From the NCBI RefSeq assembly GCF_025399895.1, contig NZ_JAODUA010000011.1, positions 124,001 to 188,000 on the forward strand: DNA of 64,000 nucleotides. The letters run 5' to 3'. This document shows, one piece after another, positions 52,870 to 63,944 of the stretch. Under the pieces are notes generated by a model, which was given only the letters and a program-made list of their open reading frames with translations, had not been told where the DNA came from and searched no databases. Every line of letters starts with the position of its first letter. The first letter of the stretch is position 1. This DNA is from Streptomyces sp. ASQP_92. Lineage in GTDB: Bacteria > Actinomycetota > Actinomycetes > Streptomycetales > Streptomycetaceae. Position numbers and translations under genes: made by a program.

Positions 52870-53817
52870 TCAGCGATCGGGCTCCGGATCCCGCAGCCAG
52901 TTGACCAGTTCGGCCGAGAAGGCGGTGGGGTCCTCCTCGTGCGGGAAGTGCCCCAGACCGTCGAACAGCCGCCAGCGGTAAGGGGCTTCGACGTACTGGC
53001 CGGAGCCGGCCGCGCTGCGGGTCCGCATCACCGGGTCGAGCGAGCCGTGCAGATGGAGCGTCGGAACCTGGACCGGCCGCTTCATCCTGCGGTTGAACTG
53101 GATGCCGTCGGGCCGCGCCATCGACCGCACCATCCACCGGTACGGCTCGATGGAGCAGTGTGCCGTGGACGGGATGCACATGGCACGCCGATAGGTCTCC
53201 ACGGCCTCGTCCTCGGGCTGGCGGGGGCCCGACCAGTCACGGACCAGCCGGCCGACCAACGCCCCGTCGTCCGCGGCCAGCTGACGCTCCGGCAGCCACG
53301 GCCGCTGGAAGCCCCAGACGTAGGACCCGGCGGAGGTCTGCTTGAGGTCGCCGAGCATCGCCGAGCGCCAGCGGCGCGGGTGGGGCATCGACGACACGAC
53401 GAGCCGGCGCACCACCTTGGGGCGCATCACGGCCGCCGTCCACGCCAGGTAGCCGCCCAGGTCGTGTCCGACGAGCGCCGCGTCGGGCTCGCCCAGGGAC
53501 CGTACGACGCCGGTGATGTCCAGCGCGAGGTTGGCCGGGTCGTAGCCGCGCGGGGTGCGGTCGCTGCCGCCCACGCCCCGCAGGTCCATCGCGACAGCGC
53601 GGAAGCCTGCGTCGGCCAGCGCGGTCAGCTGATGGCGCCAGGTCCACCAGAACTGCGGAAAGCCATGGAGCAGCAATACCAGTGGCCCGTCGCCGAGTTC
53701 GGCGATATGGAAGCGCGCACCATTGGCCGCGACGTCCCTATGGGTCCAGGGACCATCGATACGGACGGGGCTTCCGGTGCCGCCAGGGCTTCCGGTACCG
53801 GGCTCGGGTGCGGTCAT
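52870..53817 (-). CDS. alpha/beta hydrolase, epoxide hydrolase-like
   Basis: A 315-residue alpha/beta hydrolase. HGFPQFWWTW carries the HGxP oxyanion motif. The nucleophile elbow LVGHDLGGYLAW has Asp, not Ser, which is the epoxide-hydrolase/haloalkane-dehalogenase type. The acid is likely in HGSLDPVMR and the catalytic His in DGLGHFPHEEDP. The start overlaps the stop of the holin-like gene (ATGA). Confidence 0.87.
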   Translation of the reverse strand: MTAPEPGTGSPGGTGSPVRIDGPWTHRDVAANGARFHIAELGDGPLVLLLHGFPQFWWTWRHQLTALADAGFRAVAMDLRGVGGSDRTPRGYDPANLALDITGVVRSLGEPDAALVGHDLGGYLAWTAAVMRPKVVRRLVVSSMPHPRRWRSAMLGDLKQTSAGSYVWGFQRPWLPERQLAADDGALVGRLVRDWSGPRQPEDEAVETYRRAMCIPSTAHCSIEPYRWMVRSMARPDGIQFNRRMKRPVQVPTLHLHGSLDPVMRTRSAAGSGQYVEAPYRWRLFDGLGHFPHEEDPTAFSAELVNWLRDPEPDR

Positions 53818-54290
53818 GCAGACGAGCGTGCCACAGTGGCGCCGGTGTCGGTGACCGTGACCTCTACGGTGGCCGGACGCGGGTGGGGCTTGACGCCCTG
53901 CAAGGTCGCGGCCGTCGCCTTGGCCGACGCGATCGACTTCTCCGGCGGCTTGACCTTCTTGAACTTGGTGATGGCGAGCACCCCGAGCAGCGCCGCGAGC
54001 AGCAGGAACGCGCCACCGACGATGAGGAACGACCAGGCGAGCCCGAGCCCCAGGTTGTGGATGCCGTACGCGGCGGCGAAGCTCAGCACCGGCAGTGAGA
54101 ACAGCGCGAGCACACCCGCCGTACTGATGGCGATGCCACCGATCGCCCCGCGCTTGACGTCCTGCCGCAGCTCGGCCTTGGCCAGCGCGATCTCGTCGTG
54201 CACCAGGGCGGACATCTCGGCGGTCGCGGAGGCAACCAGCTGGCCGAGGCTGCGCTCGGCGCTGCCGGCGTTGTGGCTGGGGTCGCTCAT
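53814..54290 (-). CDS. holin-superfamily-III-like membrane protein
   Basis: A 158-residue protein with an N-terminal helix (LGQLVASATAEMSALVHDEIALAKAELRQD) and two membrane helices (GGIAISTAGVLALFSLPVLSF, WSFLIVGGAFLLLAALLGVL). A basic, disordered tail follows. This is the common actinobacterial phage_holin_3_6-type (DUF1469-like) protein, which is chromosomal and not evidence of a prophage. ATG 54290 (MSDPSHNAG) gives the family start. Between nhaA and the hydrolase, same strand. Confidence 0.8.
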   Translation of the reverse strand: MSDPSHNAGSAERSLGQLVASATAEMSALVHDEIALAKAELRQDVKRGAIGGIAISTAGVLALFSLPVLSFAAAYGIHNLGLGLAWSFLIVGGAFLLLAALLGVLAITKFKKVKPPEKSIASAKATAATLQGVKPHPRPATVEVTVTDTGATVARSSA

Positions 54291-54357
54291 CGCTGACTCC
54301 CTCATCTCTTCTCGGATACCGACGGGGTCGAACAAGTCCAACAGGTCCGTTGTCAGA

Positions 54358-55752
54358 TCATGCCGGACTGTCGCCGTCGTCGCGCCCCGCCCCCGCCAGT
54401 TGCGCCAGCCTGCGGTGCTCGGCGGCCTTGTTCTCGTAGATCACGGCCATGCGCAGGTGGTACTCCGGCTTGTCGAGTTCGTACATGTCGGGGATGCCGT
54501 CCTGGTCGTCGTCGCGCTCCTCGTCCTCCACGAGCGCCTTGTACTTGCGCACCCGCATCTTGAGCAGGACGGAGGCCAGGACCGCGGCGGTCAGGGAGCC
54601 GACGAGCACGGCCGCCTTGACCTCGTCCGTCAGCCGGTCCTGCCCGTCGAAGGCGAGTTCGCCGATGAGCAGCGAGACGGTGAAGCCGATGCCGGCGAGC
54701 GAGGCGACGGCGAAGACGTCGGGCCAGGCGAGGTCGTCGTTGAGTTCGGCCCGGGTGAAGCGGGCGGCGAGCCAGGTGCCGCCGAAGATGCCGATGGCCT
54801 TGCCGACGACCAGGCCGAGGACCACGCCCAGCGTCTCGGGCCGGGTGAAGACATCGGCCAGGGTGCTGCCGCTGATGCCCACGCCGGCCGAGAACAGGGC
54901 GAACAGGGGTACCGCGAGGCCGGCCGAGATGGGCCGCACCAGGTGCTCGATGTGTTCGCCGGGGGAGTGGTCCTCGCCCTCGGTGCGGTGGCAGCGGAGC
55001 ATCAGGCCCATGGCGACGCCCGCGATGGTGGCGTGGACGCCGCTGTTGTACATCAGCCCCCAGTTGACGAGCGCGAGGGGGATGTAGATGTACCAGCCCC
55101 GTACGCCCTTCCTGAGCAGCAGCCAGAAGACCACGAGCCCGACGGCGGCGCCGCCGAGGGCGACGAAGTCGAGGTCGCTGGTGAAGAAGACCGCGATGAT
55201 CAGGATGGCGAAGAGGTCGTCGACCACGGCCAGGGTCAGCAGGAAGGCGCGCAGGGCGGACGGCAGCGAGGTGCCGATGACCGCGAGCACGGCCAGAGCG
55301 AACGCGATGTCCGTAGCGGTCGGTACGGCCCAGCCGTCAAGGGATCCGCTGCCGAAAACGTTGACCAGCGCGTAGACGAGTGCGGGGACGGCCATGCCGC
55401 ACAGGGCCGCGATCACGGGCAGTGCCGCGGCCTTGGGGTCGCGCAGTTCTCCGGCGACGAGTTCACGTTTGAGCTCGATGCCGGCGACAAAGAAGAAGAC
55501 CGCGAGCAGCCCGTCGGCCGCCCAGTGCTGGATCGACAGATCGAGCCCCAGGGAGCCGATTCCCACGTGGAAGCCGCGCACCGACTCATAACTGGCGCCC
55601 AGGGTGTTCGCCCAGATGAGGGCGGCGATCGCGGCCACGAGAAGCAGGACGCCGCCTACGGTCTCGGCGCGCAGGGCCTCGGCCAGGTACGTGCGCTCGG
55701 GCAGCGAGAGGCGCCGCAGGAACGTGGACTTGGTGGGGGTGGGTGTGGCCAC
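54358..55752 (-). CDS. nhaA: Na+/H+ antiporter NhaA
   Basis: A 464-residue antiporter with ~12 membrane helices. Family motifs: DGLLAVFFFVAGIELKRELV, VPTATDIAFALAVLAVIG with the functional Asp region and LTLAVVDDLFAILIIAVFF with the paired Asp residues of the ion path. The C-terminal ~70 residues are hydrophilic (DEERDDDQDGIPDMYELD resembles a calcium-binding loop) and exceed E. coli NhaA. GTG start. Confidence 0.93.
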   Translation of the reverse strand: MATPTPTKSTFLRRLSLPERTYLAEALRAETVGGVLLLVAAIAALIWANTLGASYESVRGFHVGIGSLGLDLSIQHWAADGLLAVFFFVAGIELKRELVAGELRDPKAAALPVIAALCGMAVPALVYALVNVFGSGSLDGWAVPTATDIAFALAVLAVIGTSLPSALRAFLLTLAVVDDLFAILIIAVFFTSDLDFVALGGAAVGLVVFWLLLRKGVRGWYIYIPLALVNWGLMYNSGVHATIAGVAMGLMLRCHRTEGEDHSPGEHIEHLVRPISAGLAVPLFALFSAGVGISGSTLADVFTRPETLGVVLGLVVGKAIGIFGGTWLAARFTRAELNDDLAWPDVFAVASLAGIGFTVSLLIGELAFDGQDRLTDEVKAAVLVGSLTAAVLASVLLKMRVRKYKALVEDEERDDDQDGIPDMYELDKPEYHLRMAVIYENKAAEHRRLAQLAGAGRDDGDSPA

Positions 55753-55953
55753 GGGGGCGACCTCCGGTCGGTTCGGCGGGCATGACTGAGCACGTTGCCG
55801 ACCAGACTTCCCGGCGCACCTGACCTTCTTGTCGCGTCATTGACGCTTTCCTTACTTTACCTAACTTTACGGAGCGGCGCATGCGGCGGGGTTGATCCGG
55901 TGATCATCACTTTAGGGGCATACCCGGCACGAGGCGCGCGTGAGGGTGCACGC

Positions 55954-55987
55954 GAAGGGCCCGGCCGCACTCCCGGCCGGGCCCTTC
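55954..55987 (-). terminator. terminator of acs
   Basis: A perfect 13-bp stem GAAGGGCCCGGCC / GGCCGGGCCCTTC with an 8-base loop, 18 bases after the acs stop. Confidence 0.8.
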
Positions 55988-56005
55988 GTCAGATGTTCGC
56001 TCCGC

Positions 56006-57961
<1,956 letters not shown>

Positions 57962-58099
57962 GACATCTCCCTTTCCCAGGGCGTCCTCTGTGCGTATGTG
58001 TCCCGGGCCCTAGCTCATCAGTCCAGGCGCCGGGTGACAAGAGTCTCCAGGAAATTGGTTTAGACCTGTAGGGGCTCCTGGTCATCGGCAGGGCGCGCC

Positions 58100-58130
58100 G
58101 ACGGCCTCTCCCGAGGTGGGAGAGGCCGTC
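58100..58130 (-). terminator. terminator of the SulP-carbonic anhydrase gene
   Basis: A perfect 13-bp stem GACGGCCTCTCCC / GGGAGAGGCCGTC with a 5-base loop, 24 bases after the stop. Confidence 0.8.
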
Positions 58131-58154
58131 ACGTGCGGGGGAGGCGGTCCGGGT

Positions 58155-60470
58155 TCAGGCGTGCGTGTCCTCCAGGAGGTTGACGCCGACGCCCTCGAAG
58201 ACCTCCTCGTGGTCGTCCCCGGCCAGTAGATAGGCCTGCGCCTCGCCGACATGGAAGTACATGCCGTGCAGAGCCAGAGTGCCGGCCGCGAGCGCGCGCG
58301 CCACCGACTCATGACGGCGCAGATGCTCCAACTGCTGGACGACATTGGTCAGACACAGCTGTTCCACCGCGTCGGCCGGCAGCCGTCCCGCGATGCGGGC
58401 CCAGGCGTGCCGTCGGCTCGCCATCCGCTCGATGCTCGGGGCGCCGTGCCGCAGCCAGCGGCGCAACGGCGTCATCGGCGCCTCGGGCTTGGCGTTGAGC
58501 AGCGCCTGCATCGCGCCGCATCCGGAGTGCCCGCAGACCGTGATCGACTGCACCTGGAGGATGTCCACGGCGTACTCGATGGCCGCCGCCACCGAGTCGT
58601 CCGCGCCCTCCGCGCCCGGCGGCGGCACCAGGTTGCCGATGTTGCGCACGGTGAACAGATCGCCCGGGCCACTGGAGGTGATCATGCTGGTGACCAGGCG
58701 GGAGTCCGCACACGTGATGAAGAGCTGCTGCGGGCGCTGGCCCTCGCGGGCGAGGCGGGCCAGTTCCTCCCGTACCAGGGGCGCGGTGTAGCGCTGGAAC
58801 GAGCTGAGCCCGCTGGCCAGTTGATGACCGTGGGTGCGCTGCGGGGGCTGGTCGTGGCAGTGGTGGTTGCGCCATGGCGTCCAGGGGCGGCAGCAGCTCT
58901 GGGCGGGGGAGGCGGGCTCGGCGATCCTGCCTCCGGCACGGCCGGTGATCCGTACCGTGCCGCCGCGCGCCTGGTGCGCGTCCTGCCAGCCCTTCAGCGC
59001 CTCGAAGGCGGCGTGGTCCATGAATGATCCGTCCAACTCCACGATCGCGTCCGCTCCTTGGGGGACATGGGTGAGCGCCCGGGTCAGCCGGGGCACGGCG
59101 AGGAACGTCAACTGGCCGCGTATGCGCACCAGATGGGTGCCGTCGGCCTCCTCCTGGGTGACGATCCGGGTGCGGGCGAGGCGGTGGAGCGCGACGGCCA
59201 CGGCCACCGCGATCCCGAGGACGACGCCTTGCAGCACCCCGAACACGAGCACTCCGCCGACGGCCGCGACATAAACCAGGAACTCGCGGTGTTCGTGGAC
59301 GTTACGAATGTGCGCGAAGTTGACCATCTGGATGCCGACCATCATCACCAGTGCGGCCAGCGCGGCCAGCGGGATCCACTCCAGGACCGGGACGAGCAGC
59401 CCGGCCGCGAGCAGCACCCAGATCCCGTGCAGCACCGTCGAGGCCCGACCGGTCGCGCCGGCGCGGACGTTGGCGCTGCCGCGCACCGCGCCCCCGGAGA
59501 TCGGCATGCCGCCGAGCAGCCCGGAGACGGCGTTGGCGATGCCCTGGCCACGCAGTTCCCGGTCGAGGTCGGCGCGCGGGACGGTGCTGCCCGGCCGCTC
59601 CGCCGCGAGCCGGTCGACGGCGACCGCGGAGAGCAGCGACTCCAGGCTCGCGACCAGCGTCACGGTGAGCACCGCGGTGATCAGCCCGAGCACCGGGCCG
59701 TGCGGCATCTCGGGCAGCACATGCGCGCCCCAGGAGGGCAGGTCGACCCGGGCGATCCCCGGGGCGGCGAACGCGGCGACGCCGGTGGCCAGCACCACAC
59801 AGGCCAGCGCGGCGGGGATGCGGCGCAGCGCCTTCCCGATCCGCCCGGGAAGGCGGGGCCACAGCAGGAGCACGGCCAGCGTCAGCGCGCCGATGAGCGG
59901 TGCGGCGGGGCCCACGTGCGCCAACTGCCCCGGCAGCGCGAGGGCATTGGCGACGGCCGAGCTCTGCGGGGAGCCGCCGAGGACGATATGGAGTTGGGCG
60001 AGCGCGATGGCGGCCCCGATACCGGCGAGGGTGCCGTGCACGATGGCGGGGCTGACCGCGAGGGCGGAACGCGCCGTCTTCAGGGAGCCCAGGGCGACTT
60101 GGAGCAGACCCGCGCACACGGTGATGGCGCAGGTGGTGCGCCAGCCGTAGCTCTGGATCATCTCGGCGGACACCACGGTCAGCCCGGCGGAGGGTCCGCT
60201 GACCAGCAGCGGTGAGCCGCCGAGCAGTCCGGCGACGATGCCGCCGACGCCGGCGGCGATGAGGCTGGCCTCCAGGGGGGCGTCGATGGCGACGGCGAGG
60301 CCGAGCGACATCGGGACGGCGAGCAGGAAGACGGTGATGGACGACGACAGATCGGCGCCCTTGATCTGGAAGCGGCGCCCGGAGCCGTCCCCGTGAGGGG
60401 GCCGGTGGGATCGCCGTGCGCGGGGCGGTTGAGCTGGTGGCTGGGCGCGAGTGGGTACGCAAGCAGGCAT
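58155..60470 (-). CDS. SulP anion transporter fused to beta-carbonic anhydrase
   Basis: A 771-residue fusion. The N-terminal ~400 residues are a SulP/SLC26 permease (IKGADLSSSITVFLLAVPMSLGLA, GLLGGSPLLVSGPSAGL, VSGLLGGMPISGGAVRGSAN). A STAS domain follows (LVRIRGQLTFLAVPRLTRAL, IVELDGSFMDHAAFEAL). After a Pro/His-rich linker comes a beta-carbonic anhydrase with zinc ligands in FITCADSRLV and TVCGHSGCGAMQAL, and NIGNLVPPPG. It likely imports bicarbonate and interconverts it with CO2 at the membrane. ATG 60470 follows GGAGACGG; earlier starts add odd sequence. Confidence 0.9.
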   Translation of the reverse strand: MPACVPTRAQPPAQPPRARRSHRPPHGDGSGRRFQIKGADLSSSITVFLLAVPMSLGLAVAIDAPLEASLIAAGVGGIVAGLLGGSPLLVSGPSAGLTVVSAEMIQSYGWRTTCAITVCAGLLQVALGSLKTARSALAVSPAIVHGTLAGIGAAIALAQLHIVLGGSPQSSAVANALALPGQLAHVGPAAPLIGALTLAVLLLWPRLPGRIGKALRRIPAALACVVLATGVAAFAAPGIARVDLPSWGAHVLPEMPHGPVLGLITAVLTVTLVASLESLLSAVAVDRLAAERPGSTVPRADLDRELRGQGIANAVSGLLGGMPISGGAVRGSANVRAGATGRASTVLHGIWVLLAAGLLVPVLEWIPLAALAALVMMVGIQMVNFAHIRNVHEHREFLVYVAAVGGVLVFGVLQGVVLGIAVAVAVALHRLARTRIVTQEEADGTHLVRIRGQLTFLAVPRLTRALTHVPQGADAIVELDGSFMDHAAFEALKGWQDAHQARGGTVRITGRAGGRIAEPASPAQSCCRPWTPWRNHHCHDQPPQRTHGHQLASGLSSFQRYTAPLVREELARLAREGQRPQQLFITCADSRLVTSMITSSGPGDLFTVRNIGNLVPPPGAEGADDSVAAAIEYAVDILQVQSITVCGHSGCGAMQALLNAKPEAPMTPLRRWLRHGAPSIERMASRRHAWARIAGRLPADAVEQLCLTNVVQQLEHLRRHESVARALAAGTLALHGMYFHVGEAQAYLLAGDDHEEVFEGVGVNLLEDTHA

Positions 60471-60623
60471 GGTTCCCGTCTCCTCCGGGGCAGCGCGGTC
60501 GCGGAACGAGGGGTCGCGGCCGTGGGTCACGGCAGTGCAGCGGCGGGATTCTCAACTCTCGGTAAACGAATCGTAATGCAGAGTAAAGCGGCGTACTTCT
60601 CATTTAGAGCAAATAGGGCAACG

Positions 60624-60643
60624 ATTCACCCTCAAGGGTGAAT
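60624..60643. promoter_or_regulatory. ATTCACCCT-CA-AGGGTGAAT palindrome in a divergent promoter region
   Basis: Perfect 9-bp arms with a 2-base centre, in the A/T-rich 281-base gap between the SulP-carbonic anhydrase gene and the lipoprotein gene. Size and symmetry suit a dimeric regulator; which gene it serves is unknown. Confidence 0.5.
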
Positions 60644-60751
60644 AGGCAGCTTTTAGTGCGGCTTGTCGTGCCGGTGTCCTTTGGTCCCCGTGCGACTTTT
60701 GCGGCGCCGTGACGGCATTCAACGGACTAACCGCAAGGAAGAGGTGGGCGG

Positions 60752-62047
60752 ATGATCGCCGCCACGCACGCCACCAAGAAGATCGCTGTCGGTGTCATCG
60801 CCGCGGTCCTGGCCGTCGGAGCGGCGGGCTGCTCCTCCGGCCCCGCCCCCGACAAGCAGGCCGGCCCCGTCGGCAAGAAGGGCGCGGTCCCCGACATCGC
60901 CCCGCATCTCATCGGGGACGGCTCGACCGCGTACACCGGGCTCCAGCCGCACCTGCTCAAGGCCCAGAAGCTGAAACCGGGGGAGCGCCCGCCCCAGTTC
61001 GTGGTGTTCTCCTGGGACGGCGCCGGCGAGGACAGCCAGAAGCTGTTCTCGCACTTCCGTCAGGTCGCCAAGGAGTCCAACGCGACCATGACGTACTTCC
61101 TCAGCGGCGTGTACATGCTCCCGGAGGCGAAGGCCAAGCTCTACACCGCGCCCAAGCACTCCGCGGGCACCTCGGACATCGGCTTCAACGACCTCAAGGG
61201 GATCAAGGACACCGTCACGCAGATGCGCGCCGCCTGGAAGGAGGGCAATGAGATCGGCACCCACTTCAACGGCCACTACTGCGGGCCCGACGGCGGCGTC
61301 GGCACCTGGTCGGTGGACGAGTGGAAGAGCGAGATCGCGCAGGCCAAGTCCTTCGTGAAGAACTGGAAGACGAACTCGGGCCTGAAGGCCGAGGCGCCGC
61401 TCCCGTTCGACTACGACAAGGAACTCATCGGCGGCCGCACGCCGTGCCTGGAGGGCCGCAAGAACTTCGTCGCGGCCGCGGGCCAACTCGGCTTCCGGTA
61501 CGACACCAGCGCCGTCAACGACCAGGTGTGGCCGAAGAAGAACGACAACGGCGTCTGGGACCTGTCGATGCAGCTCGTACCCGTTCCGGGCCGGGGCTTC
61601 GAGACGCTGTCCATGGACTACAACTTCTACATGAACCAGTCCAACGCGATGACCGGTGACGCCGATCAGCACGAATACTGGGGCAACCAGATGCGCGACG
61701 GCCTCCTCCAGGCCTTCGGCCGCTCCTACGACGGCAACCGGGCCCCGCTGATCGTCGGCAACCACTTCGAGTCCTGGAACGGTGGCGCCTATATGCGTGC
61801 CGTCGAGGAGACGATCAGGACGGTCTGTGTGAAGCGCGACGTCCACTGTGTCTCGTTCCGCCAGCTCGCCGACTGGCTGGACGCCCAGGACCCGGCCGTG
61901 CTCGCCAAGTTCCACTCACTGAAGGTGGGCGAGGCGCCGAAGGGCGGCTGGGCAGCCCTGGAGGCCGCCCAGCCCGCGGCTCCGGCGAAGCCCGTCGCCC
62001 CGCTGAAGCCCGCGGAGCCGGCCGTCAGGCAGGCTGCGGCTCACTGA
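60752..62047 (+). CDS. polysaccharide-deacetylase-like lipoprotein
   Basis: A 431-residue secreted lipoprotein. The signal peptide ends in the lipobox AVGAAGC (residues ~24-30), so Cys30 is the likely lipidation site. The body contains FVVFSWDGAGED (beta-strand Asp motif), EGNEIGTHFNGHYCGPDGGV with the His-x-x-x-His-like set, and VGNHFESWNGGAYMRA near the end. This recalls NodB/CE4 deacetylases but lacks some canonical motifs, so catalytic activity is not certain. Pro/Ala-rich tail. Converges on the ParA-like gene with a 23-base overlap. Confidence 0.78.
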   Translation: MIAATHATKKIAVGVIAAVLAVGAAGCSSGPAPDKQAGPVGKKGAVPDIAPHLIGDGSTAYTGLQPHLLKAQKLKPGERPPQFVVFSWDGAGEDSQKLFSHFRQVAKESNATMTYFLSGVYMLPEAKAKLYTAPKHSAGTSDIGFNDLKGIKDTVTQMRAAWKEGNEIGTHFNGHYCGPDGGVGTWSVDEWKSEIAQAKSFVKNWKTNSGLKAEAPLPFDYDKELIGGRTPCLEGRKNFVAAAGQLGFRYDTSAVNDQVWPKKNDNGVWDLSMQLVPVPGRGFETLSMDYNFYMNQSNAMTGDADQHEYWGNQMRDGLLQAFGRSYDGNRAPLIVGNHFESWNGGAYMRAVEETIRTVCVKRDVHCVSFRQLADWLDAQDPAVLAKFHSLKVGEAPKGGWAALEAAQPAAPAKPVAPLKPAEPAVRQAAAH

Positions 62048-63023
62048 CCTCGTCGAGAAGCCGTTCGTTCAGTACGAAGTCCGGGTCGACCTGCGCCGCC
62101 AGGTCGGCCCCGGTCTTCGCATTGCCCCAGCTCTCCGCGTTCTTCAGATGGAAGTGCACCATCTGCCGCGTGTAGCGGTCCCAATCCCGGTTCCCGTACG
62201 AATCGTCCGCCGCGTTCTGCAACGCCTGGAGAGCCAGGCGGTTGTCGGCCTCCAGGAGCTCGAAGCGGGGCGGGCGGCCCTTCTCCATGGCGCGCACCCA
62301 GTCGGAGTGGCCCACCGTGACCAGGAGGTCGTCGCCGACCTCGGCACGGAGGAAGTCCACGTCGTCCTGGCCCTGGACCTTGTTGCCGACGACCTTGAGC
62401 GCGACCCCGTAGTCCCGGGCGTACTCCTTGTACTGGCGGTAGACCGAGACGCCCTTGCGGGTGGGCTCGGCCACCAGGAACGTCATGTCGAAGCGCGTGA
62501 ACATGCCGGAGGCGAACGAGTCCGAGCCCGCCGTCATGTCGACGACGACGTACTCGTCCACGCCGTCCACCAGGTGGTTCAGGCACAGTTCGACCGCGCC
62601 GACCTTCGAGTGGTAGCAGGCCACCCCGAGGTCGGAGTCGGTGAACGGGCCGGTCGCCATCAGCCGGATGTCCCCGTCGTCGAGCACCACCCGGCGCGCG
62701 CAGGCCTCGTACACCGGGTTCGCCTCGCGCACCCTGAGCAGCCGCGAGCCGTGACCCGGCGGGGTCGTCTTGATCATGGTTTCCGTCGAGGCGATCCGGG
62801 GGTTGGTGCCGCGCAGGTACTCCTTGATGAGCGGGAGGTGCGCGCCCATCGCGGGCAGCGCGGCGGCCTCCTCCTCGTCGAGCCCGAGGGCGGCTCCGAG
62901 GTGCTGGTTGATGTCGGCGTCGACCGCGATGACGGCGGCCTCGTTGGCGGTGAGGTGACGGATGAAGAGCGAGGACAGCGTGGTCTTGCCGCTGCCGCCC
63001 TTCCCCACGAAAGCGATCTTCAT
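62025..63023 (-). CDS. ParA/CooC-type P-loop ATPase
   Basis: A 332-residue SIMIBI ATPase. Deviant Walker A MKIAFVGKGGSGKTTLSSLF, IAVDADINQHLGAALG (Walker A' type) and EYVVVDMTAGSDSFASGMF (Walker B) are clear. It resembles the septum-site-determining/CooC-like ATPases found near tad-pilus genes in Streptomyces. ATG 63023 selected because the family starts with this P-loop strand; an upstream ATG adds only seven residues. Divergent from the Fic-like gene with ~100 bases between them. Confidence 0.82.
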   Translation of the reverse strand: MKIAFVGKGGSGKTTLSSLFIRHLTANEAAVIAVDADINQHLGAALGLDEEEAAALPAMGAHLPLIKEYLRGTNPRIASTETMIKTTPPGHGSRLLRVREANPVYEACARRVVLDDGDIRLMATGPFTDSDLGVACYHSKVGAVELCLNHLVDGVDEYVVVDMTAGSDSFASGMFTRFDMTFLVAEPTRKGVSVYRQYKEYARDYGVALKVVGNKVQGQDDVDFLRAEVGDDLLVTVGHSDWVRAMEKGRPPRFELLEADNRLALQALQNAADDSYGNRDWDRYTRQMVHFHLKNAESWGNAKTGADLAAQVDPDFVLNERLLDEVSEPQPA

Positions 63024-63125
63024 GTTCACCAACGGTAATCGCATGGTGACGTCAAGTATGCGAGGCGAGTGAAGAAGACCACTCGAAGGTGGGGCGGGGC
63101 TTGCGGACGCGTAGCCTCGCTACTT

Positions 63126-63944
63126 ATGAGTACGAACGCCGCTGACCCTCTTGTCGCCCTGGGCGGGCTGCCAGGCGTCCCGGATGCCGTGGACTCCGTG
63201 CGCAAGGCCGTGGACCGGGTCTACGGGCACCGTGTGATGCGGCGCCGCAGCAACGAGATCACCTCGGAAGCGGCGCTGCGCGGAGCGCGTGGCAGCGCGG
63301 CCCTGTCCGGTGCGGACTGGGCACTCGAAGAGGTGCGGCGGCGCACCGACTTCGGCAGTGAGGCCGAGGCGCGCACGGTCGGCGCGGCCCTGCGGCTCAC
63401 CGCGGAGGCGGGTCAACTCCTGTCCATCTGGCGGCAGTCGCCCCTGCGGGTGCTCGCCCGGCTGCACCTGGTCGCGGCGGCGGACGCCGATGGGGCGGTC
63501 GGCCGGCCGCGGGGGAGCGGCGAGGCGGTGGACGAGCCCCTCATCGAGGTTCCGCTGCCCGATGCGGACGAGGTCGCGGGCCGCCTCGAAGGGCTCTCGC
63601 AGCTGATCATCGCGGGCAGTTCCGCTCCGGCCCTGGTGACCGCCGCCATCGTGCACGGGGAGCTGCTCGCGCTGCGGCCCTTCACCTCGTACAACGGGCT
63701 CATCGCGCGTACGGCGGAGCGGATCGTGCTGCTCGGCAGCGGTCTCGACCCGAAGGCGATCTGCCCCTCCGAGGTCGGTCACGCGGAGCTCGGGCGGGCG
63801 GCCTACGCGGCGGCGCTCGACGGGTATGTCTCGGGGACTCCCCAGGGCATGGCGGCGTGGATCACCCACTGCGGCAAGGCCGTCGAGCTCGGTGTGCGCG
63901 AATCGACGGCGGTGTGCGAGGCGCTTCAGCGCGGCGCCGCGTAG
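63126..63944 (+). CDS. degenerate Fic/DOC-like protein
   Basis: A 272-residue all-helical protein. The C-terminal half carries a Fic-like segment, ELLALRPFTSYNGLIAR, where the canonical HPFx[DE]GNGRxxR motif keeps P, F, N, G and the last Arg but lacks the catalytic His. It is therefore unlikely to transfer AMP and may have a structural role. The N-terminal part (SEAALRGARGSAALSGADWALEEV) resembles the inhibitory-helix-like region of Fic proteins. The ATG at 63126 lies within ~100 bases of the divergent ParA-like gene, with which it is often paired in actinomycetes as I recall. Nothing is seen after 63944. Confidence 0.65.
   Translation: MSTNAADPLVALGGLPGVPDAVDSVRKAVDRVYGHRVMRRRSNEITSEAALRGARGSAALSGADWALEEVRRRTDFGSEAEARTVGAALRLTAEAGQLLSIWRQSPLRVLARLHLVAAADADGAVGRPRGSGEAVDEPLIEVPLPDADEVAGRLEGLSQLIIAGSSAPALVTAAIVHGELLALRPFTSYNGLIARTAERIVLLGSGLDPKAICPSEVGHAELGRAAYAAALDGYVSGTPQGMAAWITHCGKAVELGVRESTAVCEALQRGAA

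Noticed and set aside
53814-54290. Prophage remnant indicated by a holin-like gene
   Set aside because: This holin-superfamily protein is a common chromosomal gene in Actinobacteria and no other phage gene is near it.
52939-55785. Long plus-strand open frame (948 codons) opposite the hydrolase, holin-like and NhaA genes
   Set aside because: It crosses three genes with clear motifs on the other strand and has no domain of its own.
58155-60470. SulP-carbonic anhydrase fusion as an assembly error
   Set aside because: The frame is continuous through a plausible linker, and I recall the same fusion in other Streptomyces annotations.
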